A stretch of 33,444 nt of DNA from Nanoarchaeota archaeon SCGC AAA011-G17 (GTDB lineage Archaea; Nanobdellota; Nanobdellia; SCGC-AAA011-G17). Below, piece after piece: positions 28,555 through 33,444 of this stretch. A program made the position numbers and the translations under genes. Under the pieces are notes generated by a model. The model was not told where the DNA came from. It ran no database searches and saw only the letters and a list, made by a program, of their open reading frames with translations. Numbering within the stretch: position 1 is the stretch's first letter; each line of letters starts with the position of its first letter. The stretch spans positions 1-33,444 of the forward strand of contig AQRL01000026.1 in NCBI GenBank assembly GCA_000402515.1, given 5' to 3'.

Positions 28555-29421
28555 TTACGGTGGTGATACTGTCAAGATTATTAATAAACTCGAAACTACA
28601 AGTATTACTGAGTGTTTTATTCCGTACCTTGCCTTACCTTCTGAAAATTTTCCTATCATAAGCCCTGCAAATATTCCCTGTACTGTAATTAACTCTAATA
28701 AAATTATCTTCATATTTAAATTTGTTGGAGCCCCGCCACCTCCACTAAATAATCCGCCAACCCCACTGCCTGTTACTTGTGAGGACATTTCCTGTATTTT
28801 TGGAAGAAATTTTACCTGCAGCATAAGCATTATTATTACAAAAATATAGAATACTATGTAACCTTGGACTGTCTGTGAGAAGGCATTTGATTTTCTTTCA
28901 TCTCTAAGCTCTTTTATCGATTGAACTGAGGTTGTTACTGATTCTAATACTTCATCCATCCTTCCTCCAGATTCTTCTGCCTGGATAACAATTGCTACTG
29001 AGCGCTGGATGTTTATGTTTTTTGTATCATGGCCGAAAAAGGTAAATGCCTGTTTTATTGATACACCCCATTCTAACTGATTTGCTAATTTTTTTATATA
29101 GGGGCTTAGCGCCCCAAAATCATTCTTGCTTATTATTTTTATTGCCTGTGGTATTGATATTCCAGATTTTACGCTCTCAACCAGGGCTCTTGAAAATTCA
29201 AGGAACATTACTTCTATTTCTTTCTGCCTTTTGTTTTCATTCAAGAAATCTATGAAAAAGGGTATTCCCGATATTGCCAATCCAACGATAAATAAGGAGT
29301 ATGTCCATCTTGTCTTTAATAAGAAGAGGACGTTGATTAGTATAATGAATATTCCTATACATATTGCAATTATGTGCTTTGCTTTTATTTTTTCCAGTGA
29401 TGCTTCTATCCTTGGGTCCAT
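28555..29421 (-). CDS. Type IV pilus platform protein (TadC/FlaJ-like), second copy
   Basis: This 288-aa membrane protein has one T2SSF-type cytoplasmic domain (FLEFSRALVESVKSGISIPQ, then NQLEWGVSIKQAFTFFGHDT, QAEESGGRMDEVLESVTTSV) between membrane helices at residues about 18-60, 200-222 and 240-288. It acts in the inner platform that couples the ATPase to pilin assembly. It follows the other platform gene by 1 nt. Its stop codon lies 4 nt from the TnpB right hairpin, so its last residues (TVSPP) may be native or altered by the insertion. Confidence 0.88.
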   Translation of the reverse strand: MDPRIEASLEKIKAKHIIAICIGIFIILINVLFLLKTRWTYSLFIVGLAISGIPFFIDFLNENKRQKEIEVMFLEFSRALVESVKSGISIPQAIKIISKNDFGALSPYIKKLANQLEWGVSIKQAFTFFGHDTKNINIQRSVAIVIQAEESGGRMDEVLESVTTSVQSIKELRDERKSNAFSQTVQGYIVFYIFVIIMLMLQVKFLPKIQEMSSQVTGSGVGGLFSGGGGAPTNLNMKIILLELITVQGIFAGLMIGKFSEGKARYGIKHSVILVVSSLLIILTVSPP

Positions 29422-29422
29422 T

Positions 29423-30706
29423 TTACATCTCGGGCTGCACTAAGTTTATGAATATGATAAATCCTATGTTTAATAAGGGGATAACAAAAAATGTCCCTGC
29501 TTTTTGAATAAGGTCTATTGATACACCGGCTATATCACTCTCTCCAATTCCGGCGATTATTGTTAATATTACAATAAATAATAGCGGGGCTGTAATTAAT
29601 AGGGCTGTGTAGATTTCTGAATAAGTGGAGACTACCTCTACATATCTTTTTCTTTCTAGCCTGTAGTCATTTAATTCATCCATTGATTTGTCCCTTAGAT
29701 ACTGCTTCAGGCTCCCACCTGTTTCTATTACATTTGCTATCCCGCTAAGAACTTCCTTAAATGCTTCAGATGGTGTGTCTTTTGCAACCGCTTTTAGCGC
29801 TGTAGTCAGGTTATAACCGAGGAGATTTGTATAATTCAGTATTCTTTTTATTTCTCCTGATAGTGCTGTATATTCTTTTGATTCTAATAACATTGTAAAA
29901 ATATCAATAAGCCTTGCTCCTGAGCCAGCAACTGCTTCCATATGAATTAATGCAAAGGGAAGCTCATTTTTAATTGCTTTTGACCGTGACATTATCAGTG
30001 TTTTTGGATAGTAATAAAATGCAAATAATGTAGCAAATGGCACCAATGCTGTTAGGAGGAATATTGTTAGGAATGAGAGTATTGTTTTTGGGACTGTTAT
30101 AATTGTCAATAATGATAATAATAGTACAGAAGCTATTATAGCAGAGAATAAAGCCATTGAAAGATAGGTGCTTGAGAAAATTTGTATATTTGCAGTCTTT
30201 AAATCCAGATTTATCTGGCTAAAAAATTTTGGATATTTGTTTACTATCTTTTTTGTATATTCCTGAAATAATTTGTTTGATAACTTTCCAAACTTGCTCG
30301 GCTCGTATATTGTGAATTTCTCTAATTTTATTGTTATCTTGTCTTTCTTTCCTAAATCTTTTATAAACCTCTTAACTTTGTCTTTTTCTATATTCATAGG
30401 AGCCTCTAAAATAGCAGAAGACTCCAATTTGAACAATGATGGAATTTCTGATGTTGTTTCTTTAAGCTCTTTTAAGGAATCTTTTATTGCTTCATTAAAA
30501 ATGTCTGTTTGCTGCTGCTCTGTCTTTCCGTTTAAAATTGTTTTAAGCTCTTTTTTGTAACCTTCTATTTTAAGTTTACCTTCGCTGTACCCCTTATTTA
30601 TGTTTTTAATTTTTGAAATTAATGATTCTTTTTTTGCAACTAAATCATTTACATCATCAATCAGTTTGATTGATTGGTTATATATCGTGATAATTTCAGA
30701 CAGCAT
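29423..30706 (-). CDS. Type IV pilus platform protein (TadC/FlaJ-like), first copy
   Basis: The 427-aa protein has a long N-terminal coiled-coil and soluble region (residues about 1-175), two membrane helices (near 180-245), a T2SSF domain (IKNELPFALIHMEAVAGSGA, NLLGYNLTTALKAVAKDTPS, IETGGSLKQYLRDK) and a terminal hydrophobic part. Two separate platform proteins after the ATPase gene is a layout known from euryarchaeal Epd/Pil-type pili. Its start overlaps the coiled-coil gene by 11 nt. Confidence 0.9.
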   Translation of the reverse strand: MLSEIITIYNQSIKLIDDVNDLVAKKESLISKIKNINKGYSEGKLKIEGYKKELKTILNGKTEQQQTDIFNEAIKDSLKELKETTSEIPSLFKLESSAILEAPMNIEKDKVKRFIKDLGKKDKITIKLEKFTIYEPSKFGKLSNKLFQEYTKKIVNKYPKFFSQINLDLKTANIQIFSSTYLSMALFSAIIASVLLLSLLTIITVPKTILSFLTIFLLTALVPFATLFAFYYYPKTLIMSRSKAIKNELPFALIHMEAVAGSGARLIDIFTMLLESKEYTALSGEIKRILNYTNLLGYNLTTALKAVAKDTPSEAFKEVLSGIANVIETGGSLKQYLRDKSMDELNDYRLERKRYVEVVSTYSEIYTALLITAPLLFIVILTIIAGIGESDIAGVSIDLIQKAGTFFVIPLLNIGFIIFINLVQPEM

Positions 30707-30971
30707 TTTCCATTTCCTGATTTGTTATCGATTGAATTTCCTGATAAAGAGCATATACCCTTTCCTGTATTTTTAGAATTTTTGAGTTTGTTTGCTCAAG
30801 AGCTGCATTTAGTTCTCCTAATTCTTTTTTTGATTCCTTATTTACTTTGAATTTTTCCTTGAGAATTTCTGATTTTTTTTCCAATTCTTCTTTTTCTTTC
30901 TGCAGAAGCGCAAACTGCTCTGCTAGCCTTTTTATTTCATCAAGATTTTTTTTTAGGATGTCTGTGTTCAT
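30696..30971 (-). CDS. Short coiled-coil protein of the pilus operon
   Basis: The 91-aa protein is nearly all charged heptad helix (KRLAEQFALLQKEKEELEKK, LNAALEQTNSKILKIQERVY). Its ATG overlaps the ATPase stop by 4 nt, and its end overlaps the platform-protein start by 11 nt, so all three are coupled. No family is recognised; it may link the ATPase to the platform protein, whose N-terminus is also coiled coil. Confidence 0.75.
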   Translation of the reverse strand: MNTDILKKNLDEIKRLAEQFALLQKEKEELEKKSEILKEKFKVNKESKKELGELNAALEQTNSKILKIQERVYALYQEIQSITNQEMENAV

Positions 30972-33444
30972 TTTTCCAGACCAAATTGTTTTAAAACCTT
31001 TGTTGGATTTTTGTAATACTCATGAATTACTTTTTGCACTTCTTCAAAATTAGAAACTTTCTTTTGATACATTCTGAATAATAGATTGGCTCTTTTAGAA
31101 AATTCCAGACTTAATTCCTCTGGGGTTAGGCTAGTACGCTGAATTATTTTTTCAAAGACATAACTTTTTTTGCTGAAAATCATTCTATTGGTTTTTGGAT
31201 TCCATATAAATGGTGTATTCAGCTGCGTTCCTTTCATACCCTCACCTACTTTTATCACTTCTTCTACTGTCTTTACTTTTCTTACGTCTATCCCCCCAAT
31301 CGTTGCATGCCCAATCATTATTACTGCGTCAAGGCTTTCAACTAGTGAGGCTGACAGATTAATTGGCGGTGTTTCTAATCTTGTTATTACTGTTGCTACA
31401 TCATTTGCATGCATTGTTGAAGCGCAACTATGCCCACTTGCCATGCCTTGGAATAATACAAATGCCTCTTTTCCACGAATTTCCCCAACTATTACATAAT
31501 CCGGGCGCTGCCTGAATGATTCTTTTAGTAAATCAAATAGTGATATTTCTCCTGTTCTTTTTCCTTCTACATCTGTCTGCCCAACACCCTCTCTTGTTAC
31601 ACTTGGGAGCCAATTTTCGTGGATTAATTGGATTTCTCTAGTGTCTTCGATTGAAACAACCCTGGCTTGTGGCGGGATAAAAAATGCTAATCCATTTAAG
31701 AGGGAGGTATTGTGAATTATCATGGGAATGTTCCCTGCTAAGAAATTGTGATCATGTTCTACAGTTAGATCGTATACATATTCTTCTTTATGATTTGTTA
31801 GTATCTCTATTTTTTTTACTTCATCCCATAAGATATCAGAATTATTTAACCTATCTATTGTTGGATTTTCAAAGTTTAGGCATTCGTTTAACTGATTTAG
31901 AGTATTATAAGAAGGATTTCTTAATCCAGATTCCCACATTCCAACCAAACGCCTTGAAATTCCGATATTTTTTGCAAATTCTTTTTGGTTTAGGTTTACA
32001 TTTTCTCTTATGTTTTTTATTAGCGATGAAATATTTGGTATTGTGTCTCTATTTGTTGTGCAATTTTTTTTATTTAATATTCCCCTTAGTGATTTTAGTT
32101 TGTTTTCTTTGATTATTGGTATCTGCTCAATAACTTTTGTTAAGTTTTCTTGACCACTTATATAAATTCTGAAATGATTTTTTCTTGTTACAAATGAAGA
32201 AATTATTTTTAATTCTAACATTAATGTTGATAATTGTTCTGCCATTTTTCTGCTTGCAGTTGATATTTCTATGTAATCATTTATATGGGCTTCACAGTCT
32301 ATTATTCCAGATATGAATGAACCGATGCATTCTTTATCCATATGAAACAATATCTTAGGCACTTCCACTATATGCGATTTTTTATGATATGGAACTTGGA
32401 ATGCTTTATTTAAAATTCTGGAGAGTACAGATGAATTTATTACTGCTTTTGAAGTTCTGTTCTTTGGATATTCTATCCTCCCTGTAACATTAAATACTTT
32501 ATTACCTAAATCCAAGAAATTTTTAAGAAGTAAAATGTCTGAATTATGAAATTGAATATGGTTTTTTACTAAATGACCATCACCTACTATTAGTGCAATA
32601 AATCTAAACAATTCTTTTTTGTTCTTTATATTTGCAACTTTTATTGTACATGCGGATGTTTTTCCCTTTAGTTCTAATTCTTCAGGTAATTTTATTTGTA
32701 ATTCTTTATGCAAATTTGCAAATATGTTTATAGGTATTGCATTTTTTTCAGTCCAGCATGTATATGTTTTTGGATGTATTTTTAACCTTTTAGATAGTTC
32801 AGTTAAATTTTTTAGATTATATTTTTTAATTAGTTTTTCTGTTAATTCCTTTACCCTTTCCTGTTGATTTTTCACATAAATATCTTTTTCATTGATTAGT
32901 AATTTGATTGGGTTTATTTCCTCTATTTTTTTGGTAAGATTTAATCTCCTTGGAACTGCTACCCTCTCTTTTATTTTTATATCTTCAGCCCTTATTTCTT
33001 TCAGTAAACCATCATCTAGGCTAAAAAATGGATGCTCCGGTGTTGTTGTAATTGTTCTTCCTGTCCACGTTGTTATTTTATATAACCTTTCTGGTGCTTT
33101 ATGCCTCCAAAATTTTGTTATTTTTTTGTTCTCAATTTTTAAACTTGAAGTATCTAGTGATAAAATCTCAGTATCATTTCCATAACAGAATTCCCAACCA
33201 TCATTTTTTATGATTTTATTATTCTTAAATTTTTCCTCAACTAATTCTTTTATTTTTACTATTTTTCCTTCTGGTAAATACACCTGAGTGTCTCCTATTA
33301 CACATTTTCCAGAACCCGTCCCCCCTACAACAAGGATATTCATTCCATTTTCTATCAGCAGCCAGACATATGCCAGGAATTCGGGTGATACTGTTCCCAT
33401 CTCCATTAATTTTATAGGAGTAAATGGAATTTTTGTGAATTTTC
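30968..33444 (-). CDS. Type IV pilus assembly ATPase (PilB/FlaI/TadA family), 5' truncated by the window, with intein
   Basis: The frame stays open to the window edge (reading FTKIPFTPIKLMEMGTVSP at the edge), so the real start lies outside. Joined exteins give Walker A GGTGSGK-TSL, the Asp box (VSIEDTREIQL), Walker B (DYVIVGEIRG) and the His box (GHSCASTMHAND), the full GspE/PilT-superfamily set. This ATPase powers pilin assembly. An intein of 532 residues divides Walker A between Lys and Thr. Its stop overlaps the coiled-coil gene by 4 nt. Neighbouring platform and pilin-like genes point to a pilus rather than an archaellum, since no archaellum-specific genes are seen. Confidence 0.93.
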   Translation of the reverse strand, partial: KFTKIPFTPIKLMEMGTVSPEFLAYVWLLIENGMNILVVGGTGSGKCVIGDTQVYLPEGKIVKIKELVEEKFKNNKIIKNDGWEFCYGNDTEILSLDTSSLKIENKKITKFWRHKAPERLYKITTWTGRTITTTPEHPFFSLDDGLLKEIRAEDIKIKERVAVPRRLNLTKKIEEINPIKLLINEKDIYVKNQQERVKELTEKLIKKYNLKNLTELSKRLKIHPKTYTCWTEKNAIPINIFANLHKELQIKLPEELELKGKTSACTIKVANIKNKKELFRFIALIVGDGHLVKNHIQFHNSDILLLKNFLDLGNKVFNVTGRIEYPKNRTSKAVINSSVLSRILNKAFQVPYHKKSHIVEVPKILFHMDKECIGSFISGIIDCEAHINDYIEISTASRKMAEQLSTLMLELKIISSFVTRKNHFRIYISGQENLTKVIEQIPIIKENKLKSLRGILNKKNCTTNRDTIPNISSLIKNIRENVNLNQKEFAKNIGISRRLVGMWESGLRNPSYNTLNQLNECLNFENPTIDRLNNSDILWDEVKKIEILTNHKEEYVYDLTVEHDHNFLAGNIPMIIHNTSLLNGLAFFIPPQARVVSIEDTREIQLIHENWLPSVTREGVGQTDVEGKRTGEISLFDLLKESFRQRPDYVIVGEIRGKEAFVLFQGMASGHSCASTMHANDVATVITRLETPPINLSASLVESLDAVIMIGHATIGGIDVRKVKTVEEVIKVGEGMKGTQLNTPFIWNPKTNRMIFSKKSYVFEKIIQRTSLTPEELSLEFSKRANLLFRMYQKKVSNFEEVQKVIHEYYKNPTKVLKQFGLEK
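31709..33304 (-). other. Large intein with homing endonuclease and HTH segments, in Walker A of the pilus ATPase
   Basis: The element is 532 residues, starting CVIGDTQVYLPEGKIVKIKE and ending MIIHN before Thr (+1 nucleophile). TTTPEHPFFSL matches splicing block B, and EYVYDLTVEHDHNFLAG matches block F. Endonuclease-type motifs are FIALIVGDGHLV and FISGIIDCEAHI. Unusually, a full Xre-like helix-turn-helix (NLNQKEFAKNIGISRRLVGM, then WESGLRNPSYNTLNQL) lies between the endonuclease and block F, and a second HTH-like stretch (LTELSKRLKIHPKTYTCWTE) lies in the N-terminal half. It looks intact. Confidence 0.93.

Noticed and set aside
1-33444. tRNA, rRNA or CRISPR array
   Set aside because: No cloverleaf-like T-arm sequence, no rRNA-like GC-rich segment and no regularly spaced repeats were seen by eye; a covariance-model scan was not possible.

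Overview
This is an AT-rich archaeal window. Evidence for archaea: ribosomal proteins uL1, uL10/P0 and P1, a PilB/FlaI-type pilus ATPase with two separate platform proteins, an exosortase-like protein, S-layer-type surface proteins, and promoters of the BRE/TATA type (consensus close to AGAAAGNTTTATATA) lying about 25-28 nt before many start codons, which implies leaderless mRNAs. Small genes, tight overlaps, a shortened P0 and abundant toxin-antitoxin (TA) loci suggest a DPANN-like lineage (Woesearchaeota/Pacearchaeota-like). That placement is inference; no marker here settles it.

Layout. (1) 0.1-3.4 kb: an iron-sulfur operon of an ArsR-type regulator, cysteine desulfurase, IscU/NifU scaffold split by an intein, a DUF1858 protein and a small unknown protein. 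(2) 3.5-5.2 kb: small unknown genes, one probably frameshifted. (3) 5.3-8.7 kb: uL1, uL10, P1, a coiled-coil protein and a DedA/YqaA-type membrane protein, mostly overlapping. (4) 8.7-12.3 kb: exosortase-like protein and PAP2 phosphatase transcribed divergently from one symmetric TATA element, a dolichol-kinase-like protein and a radical SAM protein. (5) 12.5-14.4 kb: a strongly expressed-looking S-layer-type protein. (6) 14.5-26.6 kb: an accessory region with five two-gene TA loci, an orphan antitoxin remnant, a Cdc6-like AAA+ ATPase, and a coupled five-gene operon (16.8-24.6 kb) that starts with a winged-helix protein and ends with a giant surface protein carrying a paralogous winged helix at its C-terminus. 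(7) 25.4-33.4 kb, minus strand: a type IV pilus operon (ATPase with an intein in its Walker A motif, coiled-coil protein, two platform proteins, two pilin-like proteins), interrupted by a TnpB element and a TumE/TumA-type TA pair, both inserted antisense.

The most unusual points are: the surface-protein/winged-helix operon and a 21-bp operator it shares with the AAA+ gene; a VapBC-type locus nested antisense inside the giant ORF; two inteins placed exactly at catalytic residues (Fe-S ligand Cys of IscU, Walker A of the pilus ATPase); the perfectly symmetric divergent promoter; and the short P0. No tRNA, rRNA or CRISPR array was seen, and no gap over about 300 bases lacks a gene.
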